A DNA stretch of 8,305 nucleotides from Actinomycetota bacterium (GTDB taxonomy: Bacteria > Actinomycetota > Actinomycetes > Propionibacteriales > Nocardioidaceae), in assembly GCA_009702305.1 (NCBI GenBank), contig WLIH01000088.1, positions 1-8,305 on the forward strand, written 5' to 3'. The translations under genes and the position numbers were made by a program. Below, in pieces: positions 1-7,876 of the stretch; positions within the stretch are counted from its first letter, which is position 1, and each line of letters starts with the position of its first letter. The notes beneath the pieces were generated by a model. The model was not told the DNA's origin and made no database searches. It worked only from the letters and a program-made list of their open reading frames with translations.

Positions 1-1
1 C

Positions 2-2290
<2,289 letters not shown>

Positions 2291-2300
2291 CGGCAGGGCT

Positions 2301-2307
2301 CCTCCTT
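2301..2307 (-). promoter_or_regulatory. Ribosome binding site of clpB
   Basis: On the minus strand AAGGAGG lies 10 bases before the ATG at 2290. It is a near-perfect anti-Shine-Dalgarno match and fixes the clpB start. Confidence 0.8.
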
Positions 2308-2357
2308 CGGATGTCGGCGGGTGGGCGGGGAGCTGCAGTGTGCTCGTCCACTGACAC

Positions 2358-2383
2358 AACGCACCAGAAGTTGAGTCTGTTCC
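2358..2383 (-). promoter_or_regulatory. Putative SigR/SigH-type stress promoter of clpB
   Basis: On the minus strand GGAAC (2383-2379) is followed after 18 bases by GTT (2360-2358); read with flanking bases it is GGAACA-N16-CGTT. This matches the consensus of the thiol/heat-stress ECF sigma factors SigR (Streptomyces, GGAAT-N18-GTT) and SigH (Mycobacterium), known to drive clpB and other chaperone genes in relatives. The -35 element falls exactly in the spacer of the HAIR operator, so HspR binding should block this promoter. Transcription would start near 2350, giving a leader of about 60 bases. This is a motif match by eye, not measured. Confidence 0.55.
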
Positions 2384-2390
2384 ACTCAAG
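2370..2390. promoter_or_regulatory. HAIR operator (HspR-binding inverted repeat)
   Basis: The plus strand reads GTTGAGT (2370-2376), a 7-base spacer, then ACTCAAG (2384-2390). The HspR-associated inverted repeat consensus is CTTGAGT-N7-ACTCAAG, so only the outermost left base differs. HspR with DnaK as co-repressor represses clpB and the dnaK operon in Streptomyces and Mycobacterium. The site is 80 bases upstream of the clpB start. It is also about 130 bases upstream of the divergent operon, ahead of that promoter's -35, so it is best assigned to clpB. Confidence 0.9.
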
Positions 2391-2422
2391 TCTGACCGAT
2401 CGGCCATAAGTCCACGAAAACG

Positions 2423-2451
2423 CTGACGGTCGCACCCGCAGTCCCTAGTCT
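2423..2451 (+). promoter_or_regulatory. Putative housekeeping promoter of the sensor operon
   Basis: CTGACG (2423-2428, 4 of 6 to TTGACA), a 17-base spacer, then TAGTCT (2446-2451, fitting TAnnnT). Transcription would start near 2458, leaving a leader of about 40 bases before the ATG at 2499. The -10 is embedded in CCCTAGTCT, a 9-mer repeated exactly in front of the DUF445 gene, which strengthens both calls. Confidence 0.45.
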
Positions 2452-2498
2452 CGACAGTGGGCCACTTCGTCGGGGGACGAGGTGCGGGAGGGAAACCG

Positions 2499-3227
2499 AT
2501 GACTGCCTGGTCACTGGCCGGCGCGAGCCTGCTTACGCACGGAGTGCACTACGCACTCGTCGTGGGCGGGCTGATCGGCGTGGGCACGCTGCTCGCGCCG
2601 CGGCTGGCGGGGCGCCCGGCGCCGGGTGCGCCGCGCGACGAGCACGAGGTGCGCGTCGACCTGCTGCGCACCGCCCTCGCAACCGGCACCCTGGTCACCC
2701 CGTCGCCGTCGAGCCGGCTCTTCGCCCTCGCCGCGCCTCAGCCGAGCCGCGCTCTAGACGCGACGCTGCTGCTGCCCCTCGCCGTCGTCGCGAGTGCCGC
2801 CGCGGCCGGGGTGCACGCGGCAATGGGTCCGGCGCACTTCGCGGAGCAGACGTCGTTCGGCCTGTTCTTCGCGCTCTCCGCGCTGGCCCAGCTGGCCTGG
2901 ACGGCCGCCGTCCTGCAGCGGCTCACCACCCCGCTCCTCTTGGCCGGGATCGTCCTCAACGCCGGTTGCGTCGGGCTCTGGGTGCTCACCCGTGGCTGGG
3001 GGCTGCCCTTCGGCCTGATGCCGCGCCCCGAGGCCATCGGGGCCTGGGACCTCGCCGCTGTCACCTGGGAGGTCGTCGTGGTCGTCGCATGCGCGCAGCT
3101 GCTGCACCTGCGCCCCCGCGGCGCGGTCCTTGCGCCCGTGGCCCGCTGGCGCCCGGCCGCACGCGTCCACCTCGTCGCCTCGGCGCTCGTGCTGCTCGCG
3201 CTCTCGATCGGAGGATTCTCCGGATGA
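2499..3227 (+). CDS. Six-helix integral membrane protein of unknown function, first gene of sensor operon
   Basis: The product has 242 residues with about six hydrophobic helices (roughly 10-34, 86-108, 118-140, 143-165, 183-204, 222-240). A hydrophilic stretch (35-85) separates helix 1 from the rest. Polar residues concentrate at the membrane edges: H14 and H17 in helix 1, H106 with P111-x-H113-F-x-E116 around the start of helix 3, then N154, R165-G-x-G-L-P170 and D184/E191. I recall the H-xxxx-P-x-H-F-x-E and TR-x-x-G-L-P patterns from uncharacterised actinobacterial membrane proteins, but can name no function. The ATG at 2499 is chosen over a GTG at 2457 because GGGAGGGA (2486-2493) sits 5 bases before it and the GTG has no such site. 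The stop overlaps the next start (ATGA), so the two are probably coupled. The clustered His and acidic residues would suit metal or haem handling, which is only a guess. Confidence 0.85.
   Translation: MTAWSLAGASLLTHGVHYALVVGGLIGVGTLLAPRLAGRPAPGAPRDEHEVRVDLLRTALATGTLVTPSPSSRLFALAAPQPSRALDATLLLPLAVVASAAAAGVHAAMGPAHFAEQTSFGLFFALSALAQLAWTAAVLQRLTTPLLLAGIVLNAGCVGLWVLTRGWGLPFGLMPRPEAIGAWDLAAVTWEVVVVVACAQLLHLRPRGAVLAPVARWRPAARVHLVASALVLLALSIGGFSG
3210..3215 (+). promoter_or_regulatory. Ribosome binding site of the second operon gene
   Basis: GGAGGA lies 8 bases before the ATG at 3224 and inside the end of the preceding gene. It confirms the overlapping ATGA start. Confidence 0.7.
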
Positions 3228-3898
3228 TCCAGCCGCTTCTCGCCAGTCCGGTCTTGACCAGTCCGCTCCTGATCGAGCCCTGGGCCGTCGGCGTGGTGTG
3301 CAACGCCGTCATCATGCTCGCCTACCTGCTGATCAGCGCCGCGATCGTCGTGCCGCTGGCCAAGAGCCACCAGCTGCGCACCAACCCGCTCGGCGCGGCG
3401 ACCGCCGCGATCTTCCTGACCTGCGCGGTGCACCACGGCGCCCACTCGCTCCACATGCTGCTGCCGTCACTCGGACTGGTCGACGACCAGGGTCTGGCGT
3501 TGCGCGCGGCGTGGGGGTGGCCGATGGCGATCTGGGACGTCGTCGGCGCGGTCGTCGGGGTCTACTACTGGACCCTGCGCCGCACCTACTCCTCCCTGAT
3601 GGAGGGGGCGCAGCTCTTCCAGGACCTGCGCCAGCGCGAGCAGCAGGCCCTCGAGCTCAACGACACCGTGCTGCAAGGGATGGTCGTGGCCAAGATGGCA
3701 CTCGACCTGGGCGAACCCCTCAAGGCGCAGGCTGCCCTCGGCTCCTCGATCGACTCGGCGAGCCGGATCATCACCGACCTGCTCGGCAGCACTCCCCACA
3801 CCCTGGACCTCGTGCGCAGTGCTCCCGCCGCGGTCATCGACGCCTCCTCTGCCGCGGAGAGCGTCGCCGGCAGCACCACCGAAGGGATCCGCCCATGA
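3224..3898 (+). CDS. Membrane sensor with ETR1-like three-helix domain and degenerate (His-less) DHp region
   Basis: The product has 224 residues. Three hydrophobic helices (about 20-46, 55-82, 95-118) are followed by a charged coiled-coil linker (about 119-142) and a HisKA_3-like helical pair (about 143-192). In helix 2, C67 and H71 sit as in helix II of plant ethylene receptors (ETR1 C65 and H69, the copper ligands). Y34 matches ETR1 Y32 at identical spacing, while ETR1 D25 and P36 are N27 and S38 here. Helix 2 also carries H70, H74 and H77. The DHp-like segment reads E144-L-N-D-T-V-L-Q151, where active kinases of this type have E-x-H-D, so the phosphoacceptor is N146. No ATPase domain follows; the tail (about 193-224) is short and Ala/Ser-rich. 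It cannot be a kinase itself. I infer a membrane ligand or metal sensor that dimerises and signals by contact, most likely with the kinase encoded next (ATGA overlap). Binding of copper or ethylene is unproven. Confidence 0.85.
   Translation: MIQPLLASPVLTSPLLIEPWAVGVVCNAVIMLAYLLISAAIVVPLAKSHQLRTNPLGAATAAIFLTCAVHHGAHSLHMLLPSLGLVDDQGLALRAAWGWPMAIWDVVGAVVGVYYWTLRRTYSSLMEGAQLFQDLRQREQQALELNDTVLQGMVVAKMALDLGEPLKAQAALGSSIDSASRIITDLLGSTPHTLDLVRSAPAAVIDASSAAESVAGSTTEGIRP
3881..3887 (+). promoter_or_regulatory. Ribosome binding site of the hybrid kinase
   Basis: GAAGGGA lies 7 bases before the ATG at 3895. It supports that start over any internal start in the long upstream-open frame. Confidence 0.6.
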
Positions 3899-5415
3899 GC
3901 GCCGCCGCTCGCATCCGACCACTGCGCGTGGTGATCATCGACGACACCGCCGACCTGCGCGAGCTGCTCCAGCTCGCACTGCGTCGCGGCGGGTACGACG
4001 TCGTGGCCGAGGCCGGTGACGGGCTGAGCGGCATCGAAGCGGTGCGCGCCGAACGACCCGACCTGATCCTGCTGGACCTGTCGATGCCCATCATGGACGG
4101 CCTCGAGGCGCTGCCGGCGATCCGACGCAGCTGCCCCACCGCCAAGATCGTGGTGCTCTCCGGCTTCGGCGCCACCCAGATGTCGGAGCGGGCGATGGCC
4201 AGCGGCGCCGACGGCTACGTGCAGAAGGGCGCCTCGCTCGACTCGATCCTCGACTACGTGCGCGACGTGACCGCCGGGGTGCCGACCAGCGTGCCGCGCT
4301 CCCTGTCCGTGGTGCCGCCGCTCCAGGAGTCGGAGAGCCTGGCGCTCGCCTCACATGCCCCCGCCCTCGAGCCCGAGACCGGCACGGCCAACGGTTCACC
4401 ACTCGCCCCGGGCTCGCATGTCTCCTCGTGGCAGGCGCTCAGCATGGCTCCGATGGGCATCATCGAGCTCTCCGACGAGCCGCTGCTGCGCATCGTCTAC
4501 GCCAACCCGACCGCGCAGCGTCTGCTCGTCAAGCGCACCAGCTCGGGCACGCCGCTCGGCTTCGCAGCCGCCCAGCTCGCGAGCCTGGTGGCCTTCCACC
4601 GTCTCGACGCCGACGCGTCGTTCGAGGTGGAGCTCGAGGGCGGCACCGCCCGCGCCACGCTGCGCCGCACCGGCTGGTCGCTACTGGTCTACCTCGACTC
4701 GACCAGCGACGACGTCGCCCTGCTGCGCCGCGCCATCGCCACCACCGCCCACGAGATCCGCGGACCGGTGGCCGTCATCTGCGGCATCGCCGAGGCCAGC
4801 GGCTGGGACGGCGCGCAGCTCACCGACGCCCAGCGCGAGCGGCTGATGACCTCCGTCGCGCGACAGGCCCGGATGCTCGACAGCATCACCGCCGACCTGC
4901 TCACGGCCGCCCAGATCCAGCGCGGCACGCTGCGCGTCGACCTCACCGTGCTCGACCCCCGCGCCATCATCGAGTCGGTCGTCAACGACCGCTACGGAGT
5001 CCAGGTCGAGGTGATCTTCGACGACGACCGTCTCGTGCGCGCCGACCCGCTGCGCCTGGAGCAGATGGTCACGAACCTGCTCGGCAACGCGCTCAAGTAC
5101 GGCGGCGCGCCGTACACCATCCACGTGCGGCCCGACGACGACCACGTCGCGATCGACGTGGTCGACCGCGGCGAGGGCGTGCCGGAGGAGTTCCGCACGC
5201 AGCTCTTCGGCGAGTTCTCGCGTGCCAACGGCACCGTCGCGACCGGCACGGGCCTGGGTCTCTACGTGACCCGGACCCTCGCCGAGGCGCAGAACGGCAC
5301 CGTCACCTATCGACCGGGCCAGTACGGCGGCTCGGTCTTCACGATCTCCCTCGCGGCGGTCGAGCAACCGCTCTCCGCCCCGCCCATGGAGGGAGCGGGC
5401 GGGCCGGCCGCCTGA
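3895..5415 (+). CDS. Cytosolic hybrid histidine kinase, REC-PAS-HisKA-HATPase_c
   Basis: The product has 506 residues and no membrane segment. REC domain (about 9-125): acidic pair D16/D17, phosphoacceptor D61 in LLDLSMP, S89 and K111, all the residues needed for phosphotransfer. A Pro/Ser/Glu-rich linker (about 126-176) leads to a PAS-like domain (about 178-275, starting SWQALSMAPMGI). HisKA: H286 in HEIRGP. HATPase_c: N box with N394 and N398, G1 D424-x-G-x-G428, F box LFGEFSRAN, G2 GTGLG (451-455). All catalytic motifs look intact, so an active kinase is expected. The receiver is N-terminal to the kinase, the reverse of classical hybrids, and suits a receiver that takes a signal and tunes the attached kinase. 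No DNA-binding or enzymatic output domain is present and no separate response regulator is in the window. It overlaps the previous gene by ATGA and probably shares its promoter. It is the likely partner of the His-less membrane sensor. The output target is unknown. Confidence 0.93.
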   Translation: MSAAARIRPLRVVIIDDTADLRELLQLALRRGGYDVVAEAGDGLSGIEAVRAERPDLILLDLSMPIMDGLEALPAIRRSCPTAKIVVLSGFGATQMSERAMASGADGYVQKGASLDSILDYVRDVTAGVPTSVPRSLSVVPPLQESESLALASHAPALEPETGTANGSPLAPGSHVSSWQALSMAPMGIIELSDEPLLRIVYANPTAQRLLVKRTSSGTPLGFAAAQLASLVAFHRLDADASFEVELEGGTARATLRRTGWSLLVYLDSTSDDVALLRRAIATTAHEIRGPVAVICGIAEASGWDGAQLTDAQRERLMTSVARQARMLDSITADLLTAAQIQRGTLRVDLTVLDPRAIIESVVNDRYGVQVEVIFDDDRLVRADPLRLEQMVTNLLGNALKYGGAPYTIHVRPDDDHVAIDVVDRGEGVPEEFRTQLFGEFSRANGTVATGTGLGLYVTRTLAEAQNGTVTYRPGQYGGSVFTISLAAVEQPLSAPPMEGAGGPAA

Positions 5416-5441
5416 GGGAGTACGGGCACCCCCGGCGCCGG
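5379..5441. terminator. Possible terminator structures in the convergent gap
   Basis: CCCGCCC (5379-5385) can pair with GGGCGGG (5397-5403) across an 11-base loop at the end of the kinase gene. A second element, the 10-base palindrome CCGGCGCCGG (5432-5441), lies in the 29-base gap between the convergent kinase and Abi-alpha-like genes. Neither has a T tract. In such a GC-rich genome short GC stems arise easily, so this is a weak call based on position. Confidence 0.25.
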
Positions 5442-5444
5442 CGG

Positions 5445-6470
5445 CTACGTGAGCGACGGCGTCGGGGGTTCGCCCTGGCCGGACTCGGGAGGAGTCCCGT
5501 GCGTCGGCAACGCCGCCACGTCGGCGCTCTCGTCGAGCAGGCACGTCCGGCAGAAGTCGTCGCCGAAGGGCGTGAGATGGATGCTGCGGCGCACGACCTT
5601 CGCGAAGCGCACCGAGTGCATCGCCGCCAGCACATCGGGCTGCGCCTCGACGACCTGGTAGTCCAGCGGATCGCGCAGCGCCTCCCGCGAGAACCACACC
5701 AACCCCAGGCGGAAGAGGTTGTTGAGGTACGACGGCACCTGGTCGAGGTAGCGGCAGCCCGCGCGGGCGCCGATCATCGTCAGCCCCGGCGCGATCAGCT
5801 GGCTGCTCACCATCCCCACCGGTCCGCCGGTGCGCACGTCGACGCTGGGCTGCGGCCCACTCTTGAGCAGGAGCAGCAGCACCCGTGCCTCGTCGGGGTG
5901 CAGCTCGTCGAGGATGCGGTCGTAGGCCGGGTGGGCGGTCTCGACGTCCCACACGTCGCGCGAGCGCTCGAGCAGCTCGGCCCCGCGCTCGCGCAGCCGG
6001 GCCGGACTCGACGGAGCCGGCTTGTGGCTGACGTTGACCTGGGTGGCGAGCACGACCGACGGGTTGTCGGCCAGCTCGCCCAGCGACTCGGCCGCCCGCA
6101 GCAATGCCTTGCCCAGCGGCATCCCGGACGACACGGCCCGCGAGAGCGTGCCGACCACCGCTGCGGCCTGGGTCGCGTCGTGGGCGAGTGCCGCCGCCTC
6201 GTCGTGGTCGGTCAGGGCGCGTGCGAGCCGGCGCCCGGTGCGCACGTAGGCCTTCACGCTCCACCCGGTGGTGTGCCAGGCCGCCGAGGCGGCGACCCGG
6301 GCCAGCCCGGGCAGCGCGTCGACCGCGGGCGCGAGCGCCTCGGGCACGTGGATGGTCGGCACCGTCGTCGAGCGCGTGCCGCCGTCGTACGCCCCGGGGC
6401 CGAAGGCCTTCTCGAGTGCGGCGTCGAGCGCCTGCTCGTAGGCCGGGTCGGGCTCCATGGTGCCGGTCAT
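5445..6470 (-). CDS. Abi-alpha (DUF4393)-like protein
   Basis: The product has 341 residues and no clear signal peptide. The N-terminal 120 residues are Ala-rich and helical. The C-terminal half carries what I recognise as the DUF4393/Abi-alpha pattern: LDELHPDEARVLLLL, then a region ending SYLNNLFRLGLV, then LTPFGDDF close to the C-terminus. The family was named after an abortive-infection association, but most actinobacterial members are uncharacterised. A CxxC pair (C307, C310, in DDFCRTCL) could bind metal or form a disulfide. The last 20 residues are Pro-rich and probably disordered. The ATG at 6470 lies 7 bases after the stop of DUF445 with only a weak ribosome site, so translation is probably coupled to that gene. 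The in-frame ATG at 6458 is an alternative but has no better site. I am fairly sure of the family by pattern and have no basis for a function. Confidence 0.75.
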   Translation of the reverse strand: MTGTMEPDPAYEQALDAALEKAFGPGAYDGGTRSTTVPTIHVPEALAPAVDALPGLARVAASAAWHTTGWSVKAYVRTGRRLARALTDHDEAAALAHDATQAAAVVGTLSRAVSSGMPLGKALLRAAESLGELADNPSVVLATQVNVSHKPAPSSPARLRERGAELLERSRDVWDVETAHPAYDRILDELHPDEARVLLLLLKSGPQPSVDVRTGGPVGMVSSQLIAPGLTMIGARAGCRYLDQVPSYLNNLFRLGLVWFSREALRDPLDYQVVEAQPDVLAAMHSVRFAKVVRRSIHLTPFGDDFCRTCLLDESADVAALPTHGTPPESGQGEPPTPSLT

Positions 6471-6477
6471 CGGGCGC

Positions 6478-7776
6478 TCACCCGACCCCGAAGATCCACA
6501 GGTGCAGGAACCCGCCTGCGAGCCCCATGATCGCCCCGTGGGCGTAGAGCATCCACTCGTCCTCCTTGATCGCCGACCGCATCATGTCCACGAAGTCTCG
6601 CGGAGGCAGCTCCTTGGTGCGGCGGGCGATCAGCACGCGGATCTTCTCGGCCTGACGCTGGCTGAACTCCGGGTCGCGGAACGGCGTCAGGGTGCGGCCC
6701 ACCGCCTCCTGCGCGACGGAGTCGCGGATGGTGTCGAACTTGGTCGGCCCGACCGCGACCCGCACGGCCGCCCGGGCCGGGCCGGCGGCCTTGTCGATCG
6801 CCGGCCGCAGCGCCGTGGCCAGCATCGAGCGGGTCCGGTCGCCACGCGGCCCGTCGAGCAGGAAGTCGCCGATCCGCTCCAAGGTGATCACGTCGTCGGC
6901 GATGATCTGGGCGTAGACCTCGGCGGCCTGCTCCTGGCGTCGCAGGAAGAGGCCGTGCACCTTGATACCGAGGATCCGGCGCGGCTCCGGCGGCTCGAAG
7001 ATCAGCCACATGCCGAGCGCGTTGGTGACCCAGCCGACGACGACGCCGAGGATCGGCAGCAGCCACCACTGGCCGAAGATGCTGTCCGCGACGGCGACCG
7101 GGATCCCGAGCAGGAAGCCGAAGACGAAGCCGAAGGTCACCATCAGGTTCAGCTCGCGCTGGCCGAAGTCGCGGAAGATCCGCACGACCAGGGCGGGGTT
7201 CTTCTGGAAGTGGTCGATGACCATGATCTTGGGGTCGAGCAGCTGGTCGATGTGGATGCCGATCTCGGTGGTCACCTTGCCGACGACCTCGGGCAGCTGC
7301 GCCTGGACGCGCGTCACGATCGCCTTGCGCACCGGGCGCGGCAGGTCGCGCCACAGCCGGGGGTGCTCGCGGGACATCACCTCGTCGACGAGGTCGGGGA
7401 TCTCGGGGCGGAAGACGCTGACGATGTGCTCGGCGATCTGATCCGGCTCGAGCTGCTGGTAGAACTCGGCGGGCGTCCCCAGCTTGGCGATCGCCTTGTC
7501 GACTGCGATGCTGCCCATCTTGGCCGCGCGCGCCGGCACGATGCCCTGCCACCCGATGCCGCCCTGCAGCAGACCTGGGACCTCCTGCAGCTTGCGCGGC
7601 AGCACGGTCGCGAGCTCCTTCATGCCGGGCACGCGCACTCCGTGGAAGCGCACCGGGCTGAAGAGCATCACCAGGCCGGACCAGTTGATCAGCCAGCCGA
7701 TCACCCCGGTGAAGACCGGGATGGTCAGGAAGTGCACCCAGTGGATGTCACCGACCCACTCGGTCAACCACTCCAC
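6478..7776 (-). CDS. DUF445 family membrane protein
   Basis: The product has 432 residues. A hydrophobic N-terminal helix (about 16-40) contains GWLIN (27-31) followed by MLFSP. Two central helices (about 208-262) end in GWVTNALGMWLIFEP (248-262). A last hydrophobic segment closes the C-terminus (LAGGFLHLWIFGVG). The motif G-W-x-x-N followed by a hydrophobic run and F-x-P is the DUF445 (YheB/YjiN-like) signature and occurs twice, so the protein looks internally duplicated. Between and after the helices are long charged helical regions, probably cytoplasmic. The GTG at 7776 is chosen because AAGGAG (7784-7789) sits 7 bases before it; a GTG at 7797 would have no ribosome site and lies in a hairpin. 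No function is established for the family to my knowledge. It is first in an operon with the Abi-alpha-like gene, 7 bases apart. Confidence 0.88.
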   Translation of the reverse strand: MEWLTEWVGDIHWVHFLTIPVFTGVIGWLINWSGLVMLFSPVRFHGVRVPGMKELATVLPRKLQEVPGLLQGGIGWQGIVPARAAKMGSIAVDKAIAKLGTPAEFYQQLEPDQIAEHIVSVFRPEIPDLVDEVMSREHPRLWRDLPRPVRKAIVTRVQAQLPEVVGKVTTEIGIHIDQLLDPKIMVIDHFQKNPALVVRIFRDFGQRELNLMVTFGFVFGFLLGIPVAVADSIFGQWWLLPILGVVVGWVTNALGMWLIFEPPEPRRILGIKVHGLFLRRQEQAAEVYAQIIADDVITLERIGDFLLDGPRGDRTRSMLATALRPAIDKAAGPARAAVRVAVGPTKFDTIRDSVAQEAVGRTLTPFRDPEFSQRQAEKIRVLIARRTKELPPRDFVDMMRSAIKEDEWMLYAHGAIMGLAGGFLHLWIFGVG

Positions 7777-7783
7777 CGTTGCA

Positions 7784-7789
7784 CTCCTT
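7784..7789 (-). promoter_or_regulatory. Ribosome binding site deciding the DUF445 start
   Basis: AAGGAG on the minus strand, 7 bases before the GTG at 7776. It selects this GTG over the in-frame GTG at 7797. Confidence 0.75.
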
Positions 7790-7794
7790 CGCAG

Positions 7795-7820
7795 CACCCC
7801 GCGGGGGTGACCGTGATCAC
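7795..7820. promoter_or_regulatory. Two palindromes in the DUF445 leader
   Basis: CACCCC-GCG-GGGGTG (7795-7809) is a perfect 6-base-pair stem 5 bases from the DUF445 ribosome site on the RNA. The palindrome GTGATCAC (7813-7820) lies just upstream on the minus strand, between the putative -10 and the hairpin. They could be an operator and a leader hairpin, or part of the end of the lipoprotein transcript. There is no T tract, so intrinsic termination is not well supported. Confidence 0.35.
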
Positions 7821-7836
7821 CACGTCCGACCGGCGA

Positions 7837-7866
7837 AGACTAGGGCGCTCGGCGCGCTCCTGACCA
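7837..7866 (-). promoter_or_regulatory. Putative promoter of the DUF445/Abi-alpha operon
   Basis: On the minus strand TGGTCA (7866-7861, 4 of 6 to TTGACA), an 18-base spacer, then TAGTCT (7842-7837). The -10 sits in CCCTAGTCT, the same 9-mer as at the sensor operon promoter. The leader would be about 55 bases long and contain the two palindromes. The -35 begins 11 bases beyond the lipoprotein stop. Confidence 0.45.
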
Positions 7867-7876
7867 GGGAATGCGA

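Noticed and set aside
2457..2498. GTG start extending the first operon gene by 14 residues
   Set aside because: It has no ribosome site, overlaps the predicted transcription start, and adds a Gly/Arg-rich segment that does not fit a membrane protein N-terminus.
4681..6264. Minus-strand frame of 527 codons
   Set aside because: It overlaps the intact kinase core on the other strand and the Abi-alpha-like gene in another frame. It is Arg/Gly-rich shadow sequence.
5445..6470. Reading the Abi-alpha-like gene as evidence of a phage-defence island
   Set aside because: No toxin, nuclease, integrase or other defence gene is nearby, base composition matches the neighbours, and the family name alone does not establish function.
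4428..6530. Long plus-strand open frame running through the kinase end and the Abi-alpha-like gene
   Set aside because: It crosses two convergent genes with clear protein patterns. It is Arg/Ala/Pro-rich with no recognisable motif.
6457..7863. Plus-strand frame of 468 codons opposite DUF445
   Set aside because: DUF445 on the minus strand has membrane helices, family motifs and a ribosome site. This frame is only His/Asp/Arg-rich shadow sequence.
7840..7876. Intrinsic terminator after the lipoprotein gene
   Set aside because: Only weak stems such as GCGC/GCGC are present, with no T tract, and the stretch overlaps a better-supported promoter.
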